Shown here in pieces: positions 51,054 to 59,321 of a stretch of DNA of 64,000 bases. The stretch is from assembly GCA_903926385.1 (NCBI GenBank), contig CAIYIS010000081.1, positions 97,398-161,397 of the forward strand, in the 5' to 3' direction. Made by a program: the position numbers and the translations under genes. The stretch comes from an uncultured Bacteroidota bacterium. GTDB lineage: Bacteria; Bacteroidota; Bacteroidia; 2-12-FULL-35-15. Below the pieces are notes generated by a model that worked only from the letters and a program-made list of their open reading frames with translations, ran no database searches and was not told the DNA's origin. Position 1 is the stretch's first letter; the number at the start of each line of letters is the position of its first letter.

Positions 51054-52760
51054 TTAAATGGCTTGAAAAATCGGGCCTTCTCTTTTCACAACATTTTTCT
51101 CTGTCAAAGTTGTAAATATTTTTTGCAACTGATTTTTCGAAATTCCTGTGGCTTCGCTCACACTTACCACTGTTGCCTGATTTTGTTTTTTCACTTCCTC
51201 CAGCACTTTCTGCTCGTCTGCACTCAAAACCACTGCGGCCTTTTTAATTTCTTCCGGGCGCATCTGAGGAAAGAACAAAACATCCTGAATAGAATGAGAG
51301 TTAGTCATAATCATTGCCAGTCGGTCTATACCTATACCGATACCCGAAGTAGGAGGCATACCATATTCGAGTGCACGTAGAAAATCCTGATCAATAAACA
51401 TGGCCTCGTCATCGCCTCTCTCCATAAGTCGGGCTTGCTCTTCAAAACGCTCTCTCTGTTCCAAAGGGTCGTTTAATTCTGAATATGCATTTGCCAGTTC
51501 TTTCCCGTTCACCATTAATTCGAATCGTTCCACCAGGCCGGGTTTGCTGCGATGCTTCTTGGTAAGCGGACTCATCTCCACCGGATAATCGGTAATGAAT
51601 GTAGGCTGAATGTAATTGCCTTCACACTTTGCACCAAATATTTCATCTATCAATTTCCCTTTGCCCATGGTGTTATCCACAGCAATATTTAGTTGTTTAC
51701 ATACCTCTCTCAGTCCGTTTTCATCCATAGCACTGATGTCTATTCCGGTAAAATCGTTGATCGATTCAAACATTGTTACCCTTTTGAACGGGCGTTTGAA
51801 ATCAATTGTTTTATCCCCCATCTGCACCTGAGTAGAACCGTTCAGGTCGAGAGCAATTTTTTCGATTAGCTCTTCCGTAATATCCATCATCCAGTTGTAA
51901 TCTTTATAGGCCACATAAAGCTCCATTACCGTAAATTCAGGATTGTGTGTCCTGTCCATTCCTTCGTTGCGGAAATTGCGGGAAAATTCATACACCCCGT
52001 CAAAACCACCTACAATAAGGCGTTTGAGGTATAACTCATTTGCAATACGCAGATACATCGGAATGTTTAATGTGTTATGGTGAGTGGTAAACGGCCTTGC
52101 AGTAGCTCCTCCCGGTATAGCCTGCAACACGGGAGTATCCACTTCCAGATAACCTTTAGCATTATAAAAATCGCGAATGGTATTCACCATCTTGGTACGT
52201 TTCATAAACGTTTCTTTTACGTGAGGATTGATAATTAAATCAACATAACGCTGACGATATCTGAATTCGGGGTCGGTTACTTCATCATGTGCCACTCCTG
52301 CATCATCTATTTTTACAACGGGCAGAGGACGCAATGATTTGCTGAGCATTTTAAAAGTACGCGCATGTATAGATATCTCCCCCACTTTGGTAATAAACAC
52401 AAAACCGGTAATACCAATAATATCGCCTATATCCGTATGTTTTTTAAACAACAAATCAAAATGGCTTTTATCTTCCCCCGGACAAATATCATCTCTCCGA
52501 ATATATATTTGAATACGCCCGCTGGCATCCTGCAAACTTACAAAACACGCTTTTCCCATATCGCGTATACTCATCACACGACCAGCAATGTTTATATTTT
52601 TAAATTCATCTGCCTTCTCATCCGTATAATTCTCCAATATGTTTTTTGCTGTTGCGTTCACCGCTACCAGTTCGGCAGGGTACGCATCTATTCCCATTCG
52701 GGTAATTTCAGCAAGTTTGTTCCTTCTTAATTGTTCCTGTTCGTTTAACTCAATACTCAT
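51054..52760 (-). CDS. lysS: Lysine--tRNA ligase (class II)
   Basis: 568 residues. An N-terminal OB-fold binds the anticodon (INIAGRVMSIRDMGKACFVS); the class II catalytic domain has motif 2 FRNEGMDRTHNPEFTVMELY and motif 3 GIGIGIDRLAMIM. After the normal end (QDVLFFPQMRPE) there is an extra C-terminal stretch of about 65 residues (LSADEQKVLEEVKKQ, ISKNQLQKIFTTLTEKNVV) that looks like a winged-helix domain, a known feature of LysS in this phylum. It is first in the minus-strand run lysS - yfhO-like - gpsA - GT-C gene. Confidence 0.96.
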   Translation of the reverse strand: MSIELNEQEQLRRNKLAEITRMGIDAYPAELVAVNATAKNILENYTDEKADEFKNINIAGRVMSIRDMGKACFVSLQDASGRIQIYIRRDDICPGEDKSHFDLLFKKHTDIGDIIGITGFVFITKVGEISIHARTFKMLSKSLRPLPVVKIDDAGVAHDEVTDPEFRYRQRYVDLIINPHVKETFMKRTKMVNTIRDFYNAKGYLEVDTPVLQAIPGGATARPFTTHHNTLNIPMYLRIANELYLKRLIVGGFDGVYEFSRNFRNEGMDRTHNPEFTVMELYVAYKDYNWMMDITEELIEKIALDLNGSTQVQMGDKTIDFKRPFKRVTMFESINDFTGIDISAMDENGLREVCKQLNIAVDNTMGKGKLIDEIFGAKCEGNYIQPTFITDYPVEMSPLTKKHRSKPGLVERFELMVNGKELANAYSELNDPLEQRERFEEQARLMERGDDEAMFIDQDFLRALEYGMPPTSGIGIGIDRLAMIMTNSHSIQDVLFFPQMRPEEIKKAAVVLSADEQKVLEEVKKQNQATVVSVSEATGISKNQLQKIFTTLTEKNVVKREGPIFQAI

Positions 52761-52788
52761 TTTACAGTTTTTAAAATAATTTTATGGG

Positions 52789-52796
52789 CAAATATA
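52789..52796 (-). promoter_or_regulatory. Candidate promoter of lysS
   Basis: TATATTTG on the minus strand, full match, 28 bases upstream of the lysS ATG. No clear -33 TTG. Confidence 0.55.
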
Positions 52797-52967
52797 CGTT
52801 GTATGGAATTATAAACTAAAAAGAATTTTGTATTCCGAAAAGGTCAAGGCTTGTGCGCCCTTTCGGAGCATGCGAAACAAAGCAAAAGAAGAAGTGGGTT
52901 AGATATGTTATTTCGAAAGTCATTTACCTGCCCTTTTCGAAACTATTGAATTTTCATAAAAAGAAAA

Positions 52968-53001
52968 AACCTGAAATAATTCGAGAAGAATAGTTCAGGT
53001 T
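52968..53001 (-). terminator. Terminator after the OmpR-type regulator
   Basis: On the minus strand AACCTGAA, inner ATTC/GAAT pairs, TTCAGGTT, then T6: good terminator form, 47 bases past the stop codon. Confidence 0.75.
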
Positions 53002-53048
53002 AATTAATTTTTAAAAAGTAAAAGTTGATATGCTAAATCAGTAGAGAT

Positions 53049-53729
53049 TTAAAACTCGAATTTATATCCTATTCCTTTTACTGTTTTTATGTAGTTATCT
53101 CCAAGTTTTTCGCGCAGTTTGCGAACATGCACATCTATTGTTCTGTCGCCAACCACCACATCTCCTCCCCACACTTTATCCAAAATAATATCGCGTGTAA
53201 ACACTTTTCCCGGTTTAGAGGCAAGTAGCTCTATCAGTTCAAATTCTTTTTTAGGTAAACTTATTTCTTTACCATCTTTCAAAATTACGAAACGCTCTCT
53301 GTCTATTTTTATTCCTCCCAAATCTTCGTTTTCTTCGGCTACTTCGGTATTGCTTCCTCTTCTGAGCAATGCTTTAATCCGGCTGCTCAATACCCTTGGT
53401 TTAATTGGCTTGTTAATATAATCATCCGCTCCCACTTCGAAACCTGCTATTTGAGAGTAATCTTCGTTACGAGCCGTAAGAAATGCCACCATCATATCTT
53501 TCAGTCCGGGCAAAGCTCGTATTTGCCTGCATGTTTCTATGCCATCCATATCGGGCATCATTACGTCCAGTATAACCAGATTAGGAATTACTTTTTTGGC
53601 AACCTCAATAGCCTCCGTGCCGTTAGTGGCAGTGTGTACTTCATATCCTTCTTTTTTTAGGTTGTACGAAAGAAACTCCAGAATATCTAATTCATCATCG
53701 ACTAATAAAATTTTTGCAGGTGTGGTCAT
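53049..53729 (-). CDS. OmpR/PhoB-family response regulator
   Basis: 226 residues. The receiver has the acidic pair D11-D12 (ILLVDDELDILEFL), phosphoacceptor D55 in LVILDVMMPDMDGIETC and conserved Lys in YINKPIKPRVL. The C-terminal winged helix includes LPKKEFELIELLASKPGKVF and DRTIDVHVRKLREKLGDNYIKTVKGIGYKFEF, the OmpR/PhoB DNA-binding form. No sensor kinase gene is adjacent. A near-consensus box (GATATTTG on the minus strand, 53762-53755) lies 26 bases upstream. Confidence 0.94.
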   Translation of the reverse strand: MTTPAKILLVDDELDILEFLSYNLKKEGYEVHTATNGTEAIEVAKKVIPNLVILDVMMPDMDGIETCRQIRALPGLKDMMVAFLTARNEDYSQIAGFEVGADDYINKPIKPRVLSSRIKALLRRGSNTEVAEENEDLGGIKIDRERFVILKDGKEISLPKKEFELIELLASKPGKVFTRDIILDKVWGGDVVVGDRTIDVHVRKLREKLGDNYIKTVKGIGYKFEF

Positions 53730-53832
53730 TTGGTTGTAAAGATTTATACGGGTGCAAATATCCGAATAAGTTTATCAACTAATGTTAAATTATAATTAAC
53801 AAAGTATTACCGGGGAGTAATGTTTATCTTAG

Positions 53833-53870
53833 GAAGCCCCTCTTTATCTCCCCAAAGGGGGAATTGAAGT
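53833..53870. repeat. Dispersed hairpin element, diverged copy
   Basis: GAAGCCCCTCTTTATCTCCC followed by CAAAGGGGGAATTGAAG; core CTCCCCaaaGGGGGA. It shares the plan of the GAGAGG family. It lies between the T9SS paralog 2 stop codon and the regulator start and might also act as a terminator. Confidence 0.55.
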
Positions 53871-53891
53871 GCCTGGTTTAAAATAGAAGCA

Positions 53892-55091
53892 TCATTGTTT
53901 AACAAATTTCTTCCTTAATTCACCATTCTCTGTTTTTACTTCTACAAAATAAACCCCTTGAGCAAGGCTGCTAACATCTACTTCCGTTTTTTCTTTTGTT
54001 AGTAATAATGAAAGCACCTCTTCTCCAAGTACATTATAGAGTGATACTATTCCACTTCCATTAGTGAGGGTTAGGGTGAGGTTAGTGGTTGCCGGGTTTG
54101 GCGATATTCCTAACTCCTCTTTCCTTGTTCCCAATTCTCCCGCCCCCACCGTACAATTACCAATTGTAACAACCACACTATCCATCGTTGCAATTGGGCT
54201 GCAAGGCGTTGTTTGAGTAAGGTAATAAGTGGTAGTATGCGTTGGGTGTGCCCACGGGTTACCAATATCAGGGTAACTCAACCCTGTTGTTGGTTGCCAG
54301 TTATAGGTTACTCCTTCATAATTAGTAATCCCTAATTGAACACTATCACCATTACATATTGTTGTATCTCTTCCTGCATTTGCGTTTGGTATTTCATACA
54401 TGCTTACATCATCAATGTAATAAGCGGCTTCTGTGAATGGACTTGAATTATCAATAATTTGAAAAATTGTATTGCTATCACTTTGAAAGTTCCCGATGGT
54501 TAAGAAATTTTCTCCTCCTAATGCTTGATAAATACCAAATATCTTTACCCAATTTAGTGTATCACTAATTACAGGGTTACCTGACAATAATATTTGAGGA
54601 GTTAAATAATAGGGAGTTTGAGTTGGACAAGTAATTGCTGTCGAAGATATATATGCACCAATATTATTTACCGCATATTTATCTGAATTAGTTTTGTTTG
54701 TATAAAATTCTGCATAATAACATTTATTAGCCGTTAAGACATTTGTTAATTGAACTTGTATATATTCCCTGTAATTGGATACCGTATAAATTGCACCTTC
54801 TAAAGCCGCATAAGCATAACCAGAATGAGGATATTGATAATAAGCGCAATTCGCTTGACAAGGAATGCCTACACTCGAATTCATAGAACAACCATTATAA
54901 TAATCTGATGATGAATTATTAGGGTCATACCAAGGAACTGCAATATTTATTAGCCCTGCGCCTGGGGTGCAAGTTGAAAAACTTTCAAAATCACCATTAG
55001 GCACAAGATTAATTTGAGCATGTGCCACTCCCCAACCCTCTCCAAAGGATAAAGAGACGAGGCAAAGCATATATTTAATAATCCTTTTCAC
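53892..55091 (-). CDS. Secreted T9SS type A protein, paralog 2
   Basis: 399 residues from GTG 55091, giving signal peptide MKRIIKYMLCLVSLSF, GEGWGVAHAQ. An ATG seven codons in lacks the basic start of a signal peptide. The mature N-terminus NLVPNGDFESFSTC and blocks such as NYREYIQVQL, KYAVNNIGAYIS and AAYYIDDVSMYE repeat those of the protein at 43918-44880. An extra segment follows (NAGRDTTICNGDSVQLGITN, PTHTTTYYLTQTTPC), an Ig-like/PKD-type module, before the T9SS tail (ISPNPATTNLTLTLTNGSGI, LAQGVYFVEVKTENGELRKK). Residues 13-25 coincide with a dispersed repeat element. Confidence 0.86.
   Translation of the reverse strand: MKRIIKYMLCLVSLSFGEGWGVAHAQINLVPNGDFESFSTCTPGAGLINIAVPWYDPNNSSSDYYNGCSMNSSVGIPCQANCAYYQYPHSGYAYAALEGAIYTVSNYREYIQVQLTNVLTANKCYYAEFYTNKTNSDKYAVNNIGAYISSTAITCPTQTPYYLTPQILLSGNPVISDTLNWVKIFGIYQALGGENFLTIGNFQSDSNTIFQIIDNSSPFTEAAYYIDDVSMYEIPNANAGRDTTICNGDSVQLGITNYEGVTYNWQPTTGLSYPDIGNPWAHPTHTTTYYLTQTTPCSPIATMDSVVVTIGNCTVGAGELGTRKEELGISPNPATTNLTLTLTNGSGIVSLYNVLGEEVLSLLLTKEKTEVDVSSLAQGVYFVEVKTENGELRKKFVKQ
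55024..55058. repeat. Dispersed GAGAGG hairpin element inside a signal peptide
   Basis: GCCACTCCCCAACCCTCTCC, AAA, GGATAAAGAGACG: arms CTC-TCC / GGA-GAG. Read on the coding (minus) strand it gives SLSFGEGWGVAH, the end of the signal peptide of T9SS paralog 2. Confidence 0.7.
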
Positions 55092-55095
55092 AGTA

Positions 55096-55103
55096 CAAAG
55101 ATA
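55096..55103 (-). promoter_or_regulatory. -7 box abutting the GTG start of T9SS paralog 2
   Basis: TATCTTTG on the minus strand, full match, with only four bases between it and the GTG codon at 55091. The mRNA would start at or next to the first codon. Confidence 0.6.
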
Positions 55104-55150
55104 CTTATTTTACATTATCACCTTGTCTCTTTTGCTATATTACAACTAGT

Positions 55151-55304
55151 CATTCTTCCTACTGTCCAGACCATTTCACCTTCTGTCCGGAACATTTTGC
55201 CAACTGTCCGAATCATTCTTCCTACTGTCCAGACCATTTTACCTTCTGTCCAGACTATTTTGCCAACTGTCCAGAACATTTTACCAACTGTCCGAATCAT
55301 TTAC
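55151..55304. repeat. 21-bp tandem array E (7 units plus part of an eighth)
   Basis: CTGTCC cores at 55162, 55183, 55204, 55225, 55246, 55267 and 55288, exactly 21 bp apart. Units run CATT(T/C)T(T/A/G)CC(T/A)(A/T)CTGTCC(A/G)GA(C/A) with small variations; units one and four are identical. GTCcaGAC gives a weak dyad in four units. It begins 48 bases upstream of the -7 box of T9SS paralog 2. Open frames cross it on both strands because the period is a multiple of three. Confidence 0.9.
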
Positions 55305-55339
55305 CAAAATCACCCCCTCCCATCTCAACCTAATCTCAT

Positions 55340-55383
55340 ACTGCACTCAAACTGCACTATGATTGCAATCGAATTGTACTTTC
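55340..55383. repeat. Possible 11-bp phased repeat
   Basis: ACTGCACTCAA, ACTGCACTATG, ATTGCAATCGA and ATTGTACTTTC follow one another with an 11-bp step, one helical turn. The last two are diverged, so this is weak. The rest of 55305-55485 shows nothing recognisable. Confidence 0.3.
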
Positions 55384-55485
55384 CGTTCTCCCACTCATCG
55401 CCCAAATTACCCCCTGCACTTCTATCTTTTTTAATAAAAAATGGTTTCTGATTGTCAAATTTAAGTATTTCTGTTTGGTATTTAC

Positions 55486-55568
55486 GTTTTACATCGTAAG
55501 TAGTGAGTTTTACATCGTAAGTACTGAGTTTTACATCGTAAAACGTGAGTTCCACATCATAATTCGTT
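55486..55568. repeat. 21-bp tandem array F (4 units)
   Basis: ACATCGTAA or ACATCATAA at 55491, 55512, 55533 and 55554, exactly 21 bp apart. Unit form is TTTTACATCGTAAGTA with a TGAG end; the dyad TTACatcGTAA is perfect in three. It lies in the divergent gap between T9SS paralog 2 and the M23 peptidase gene. The remaining 55569-55845 holds no gene or repeat that I can recognise. Confidence 0.85.
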
Positions 55569-55861
55569 ACAACTTTATTTTACACGCTTTTACGAAATCA
55601 ATATATGGTACACTTGGGGCCCTCCCACCCTCCATTTTTGGTTGCCATTTACATCTGAAGTTTACTTTAGTGTAAATTTTGGAAGTTCAAAAAGACACTT
55701 TATCCTATTTCCTTCTTAACTAACTGCTGAGTATTGACCCAACGTATAAAAAGCTTTTCCTTTCCAAAAGCCCCCTTTCAGAACCTAAAAAAGTATAAAT
55801 ATAAGTACTCAAAACACTAAAATCATTTTCTACCCATTTATTTCCGATATTTGCCCCCTTA

Positions 55862-56731
55862 ATGACAGAAAAAGAAAACATACGATCCAAACTTCTGAGG
55901 ATTTTGCGCAGTCGTTATCGGTTAACGATAATGAATGACGACACCTTTGAAGAAAAGTTTACCCTCCGACTCAAACCTATTGGGGTGGTTATTTTGGTAG
56001 GTTCTGTTACCATTGTAATGACCATTTTTATCATTTCAATGCTTGCATTTACTTCCCTTCGGGAGTATATTCCTGGTTATGCCGATGTGGGGATGAGAAG
56101 GGAATTGGTTCAACTGGCATTAAAATCTAACGTTCTCGAAAAAACAATTGCCGAGCAAAATACCTATATCGAAAATCTGAATAATGTATTTTCCGGAAAA
56201 ATTAAAAACGACAGCGCTCAAACCAAACCTGACAAAAAGACACCTCCTGCCAATTTAAAAATTAATGCATCGGCCAAAGAAGTTGCGCTCAGAAAAAACA
56301 TAGAGTCGCAAGACCAGTATTCTCTTACTTACGCTACCGAAACCAACAAAAGCGGGATAAGTAACTTTTTCTTTTTTACTCCTCTCAAAGGCATTGTGTC
56401 GGCTTCGTTTAAGTCGGCAGAAAAACATTACGGTGTGGATATAGTAGGACCGGAAAATGAGCCGATAAAAGCTACTCTGGATGGTACTGTAATCCTGGCC
56501 AATTGGTCGTCCGAAACAGGATATACCATAACAGTGCAGCATTCCAATAACATTATTTCGGTTTACAAACACAATTCTGTTTTACTTAAAAAAGTAGGCG
56601 ACTATGTAAAAGCAGGCGAACCCATTGCCATAATTGGTAATTCGGGCGAGCAAACCACCGGGCCTCATCTTCATTTCGAATTGTGGTACAATGGCAATGC
56701 GGTGAATCCTCAGGAATACATGGTGTTTTAA
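55862..56731 (+). CDS. M23-family (LytM) cell-wall peptidase
   Basis: 289 residues. One membrane helix at about 40-63 (IGVVILVGSVTIVMTIFIIS) anchors a periplasmic coiled coil (about 85-110) and a C-terminal LytM domain. The zinc ligands are present: HYGVD (HxxxD) and GPHLHFE (HxH), with the GYTITVQHSNNI strand between them, so it is probably an active peptidoglycan endopeptidase rather than an EnvC-like activator. A near-consensus GATATTTG lies nine bases before the ATG. It is followed after 12 bases by dxr. Confidence 0.9.
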   Translation: MTEKENIRSKLLRILRSRYRLTIMNDDTFEEKFTLRLKPIGVVILVGSVTIVMTIFIISMLAFTSLREYIPGYADVGMRRELVQLALKSNVLEKTIAEQNTYIENLNNVFSGKIKNDSAQTKPDKKTPPANLKINASAKEVALRKNIESQDQYSLTYATETNKSGISNFFFFTPLKGIVSASFKSAEKHYGVDIVGPENEPIKATLDGTVILANWSSETGYTITVQHSNNIISVYKHNSVLLKKVGDYVKAGEPIAIIGNSGEQTTGPHLHFELWYNGNAVNPQEYMVF

Positions 56732-56743
56732 AAATTTAGTGCA

Positions 56744-57931
56744 ATGAATATTCAATACAAAAAAGTGGCAGAGGAAAAGAAAAAAAGCATTGCAATATTG
56801 GGCAGTACCGGTTCCATAGGTACTCAGGCATTGGATGTAATTCGAGCCAATACTGATAAGTTTACGGTAGAAGTATTAACAGGAGGCAGTAATGCTGATT
56901 TACTTATCAAACAAGCCTTGGAGTTTAATCCAAACGCAGTGGTGGTAGCCGATGAAAGCAAATATCAATATGTAAAAGATGCTTTACTGCCTCACGATAT
57001 TAAGGTGTATGGTGGAAGTAAAGCTATTTCGGAAGTAGTAGAAATGGACAGCATTGATTTGGTGCTAACAGCCATTGTCGGTTATGCTGGTCTCGAATCT
57101 ACCATTGCAGCTATTCGTTCCGGTAAACAAATAGCCTTGGCAAACAAAGAAACCCTGGTGGTAGCAGGCGAACTGGTTACCGAGCTGGCCAAAGAAAAAG
57201 GAGTAAATCTTTATCCAGTCGATTCTGAACATTCTGCCATCTTTCAATGCCTTGCTGGCGAATTTCACAATCCGATTGAAAAAATATATTTAACCGCTTC
57301 GGGTGGGCCGTTTAGAGGTAAGGACAGTGCATTTCTGAAAACAGTAAAAAAAGAACAAGCTTTAAAACATCCCAACTGGGCAATGGGTGCTAAAATAACC
57401 ATCGACTCAGCATCCATGATGAATAATGGACTTGAAGTGATTGAAGCAAAATGGCTGTTTGGCCTGAAAGCCGAACAGATTGATGTTATTGTGCATCCTC
57501 AAAGTATTGTACATTCCATTGTGCAGTTTATTGACGGAAGCATGAAAGCTCAGATGGGATTGCCCGATATGAAACTGCCTATTCAATATGCATTGGCATA
57601 TCCGCTTCGCCTCAATTCAGATTTTCCACGTTTTAATTTTATTAACTATCCTCAGCTCACATTTGAACAGGCAGATACAAAAACATTTCGTAACCTTGCA
57701 CTCGCTTTTGAGGCAATGAACAAAGGAGGTAACGCTCCTTGTGCATTAAATGCTGCCAACGAAGTGGCTGTGGCAGCTTTTTTAGCTGACAAAACAGGTT
57801 TTTTAGAAATGAGCGATATAGTGGAACGGTGTTTGCAAACCATTCAATACATTGCCAAACCAAGTTACACAGATTATACAGAAACCGACAAAGAAACAAG
57901 AAGAATAGCATTACAGTTTTTGAATTCCTGA
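56744..57931 (+). CDS. dxr: 1-deoxy-D-xylulose-5-phosphate reductoisomerase
   Basis: 395 residues. It makes 2-C-methyl-D-erythritol-4-phosphate, the committed step of the MEP isoprenoid pathway. Motifs seen are the NADPH loop AILGSTGSIGTQALDVI, ALANKETLVVAGELV, the metal/substrate site PVDSEHSAIFQCL, GGPFRG and HPNWAMGAKITIDSASMMNN. It is transcribed with the M23 gene before it and rseP after it, an order common in this phylum. Confidence 0.97.
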   Translation: MNIQYKKVAEEKKKSIAILGSTGSIGTQALDVIRANTDKFTVEVLTGGSNADLLIKQALEFNPNAVVVADESKYQYVKDALLPHDIKVYGGSKAISEVVEMDSIDLVLTAIVGYAGLESTIAAIRSGKQIALANKETLVVAGELVTELAKEKGVNLYPVDSEHSAIFQCLAGEFHNPIEKIYLTASGGPFRGKDSAFLKTVKKEQALKHPNWAMGAKITIDSASMMNNGLEVIEAKWLFGLKAEQIDVIVHPQSIVHSIVQFIDGSMKAQMGLPDMKLPIQYALAYPLRLNSDFPRFNFINYPQLTFEQADTKTFRNLALAFEAMNKGGNAPCALNAANEVAVAAFLADKTGFLEMSDIVERCLQTIQYIAKPSYTDYTETDKETRRIALQFLNS

Positions 57932-57992
57932 TTTTTCAGAACCAAAACATTTCGTTCTGAAAATATAAAATTCAATTAATCTAAAATTAAAA

Positions 57993-59315
57993 ATGGGAGC
58001 ATTAACACAAGCATTACAATTTATATTAAGTCTGTCAATCCTCATCGTATTACACGAATTGGGGCATTTTATTCCGGCCAAATTATTTAAAACAAGAATC
58101 GAAAAGTTCTATTTGTTTTTCGACCCTTGGTTCTCTCTTTTCAAATATAAAAAAGGAGAAACAGAATATGGAATTGGTTGGTTACCGTTGGGAGGATATG
58201 TAAAAATCTCCGGAATGATTGACGAATCCATGGATAAGGAGCAAATGAAATTACCACCACAGGAATGGGAGTTTCGTGCCAAACCAGCTTGGCAACGTTT
58301 AATAATTATGTGCGGAGGTGTGGCGGTTAACGTTGTGCTCGGAATATTGATTTATGCAATGGTTTTGTTTACATGGGGCGAAAAATACCTTCCTGTTCAA
58401 AACGCTACCTATGGTGTTACCTGCGATTCTCTTGCCCTGAAAATGGGAATGAAAGACGGAGATAAAATTCTAACCTTAGATAATAAGCCTGTTCAATCTA
58501 TAGACCGTGTGTTTGGAGATGTTATTATCAACAAAGCAAAAACGATACAAGTAGAAAGAGATGGACAAAAAATTGACATCCCCGTTACAGATGATAACCT
58601 TAGCGAAATGATAACTAACAAGCTTCATCTTGTTGAAGCTCGTTACCCCATGGATGTGGTGTCGGTGGCTAAAGGTAAAGCTGCCGAAGAAGCAGGAGTA
58701 AAAGCAGGCGACCGAGTGCTTGCTGTTAACGATGTGAAAACTTTGTTTAGAGTAGAAGCCACCAATCAATTTCAGAAAAACAAAAGCAAAAAGGTAAGCC
58801 TCGTTCTGTTAAGAGGGACAGATACTGTTAAAACACAAGTGCAAATTTCGGAAGCAGGAACAATAGGAATTAGTGTAAATCTTGACGAAAGCAAGTATTT
58901 TACCATGCAAACGCTTCAATACAGCTTTTTAGAAGCATTTCCTGCTGGAATTCACAAAGCTCATAAGACCTACGAAGATTATCTGAAACAGTTTAAAGTA
59001 ATATTTACTGTTAAAGGTGCTGCCAACGAAATAGGAGGCTTTGTGGCTATTGGTAAAGCTTACAGTCCTGTTTGGGACTGGCAGAGTTTCTGGTCGTTCA
59101 CAGCCTTCTTAAGTATTGTGCTTGCAATAATGAATATCCTACCTATTCCGGCTTTAGACGGAGGACATGTAATGTTCCTTTTGTACGAGGTAATTACCCG
59201 AAGAAAACCAAATGAAAAAGTGATGGAGTATGCACAATATGCCGGTATGATACTTTTACTTGCTCTTCTTTTATTTGCCAACGGTAACGATGTGGTAAGA
59301 TTATTCAGTAAATAA
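57993..59315 (+). CDS. rseP: RIP (site-2) metalloprotease RseP
   Basis: 440 residues. Zinc-binding HELGH at 21-25 lies in the first membrane helix, and the second metal motif is in NILPIPALDGGHVMF near the C-terminus. Two PDZ-like regions lie between (SLALKMGMKDGDKILTLDNK, and GKAAEEAGVKAGDRVLAVND). Intramembrane proteases of this class release anti-sigma factors or clear signal-peptide remnants. It follows dxr by 61 bases. Confidence 0.95.
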   Translation: MGALTQALQFILSLSILIVLHELGHFIPAKLFKTRIEKFYLFFDPWFSLFKYKKGETEYGIGWLPLGGYVKISGMIDESMDKEQMKLPPQEWEFRAKPAWQRLIIMCGGVAVNVVLGILIYAMVLFTWGEKYLPVQNATYGVTCDSLALKMGMKDGDKILTLDNKPVQSIDRVFGDVIINKAKTIQVERDGQKIDIPVTDDNLSEMITNKLHLVEARYPMDVVSVAKGKAAEEAGVKAGDRVLAVNDVKTLFRVEATNQFQKNKSKKVSLVLLRGTDTVKTQVQISEAGTIGISVNLDESKYFTMQTLQYSFLEAFPAGIHKAHKTYEDYLKQFKVIFTVKGAANEIGGFVAIGKAYSPVWDWQSFWSFTAFLSIVLAIMNILPIPALDGGHVMFLLYEVITRRKPNEKVMEYAQYAGMILLLALLLFANGNDVVRLFSK

Positions 59316-59321
59316 CCAAAG

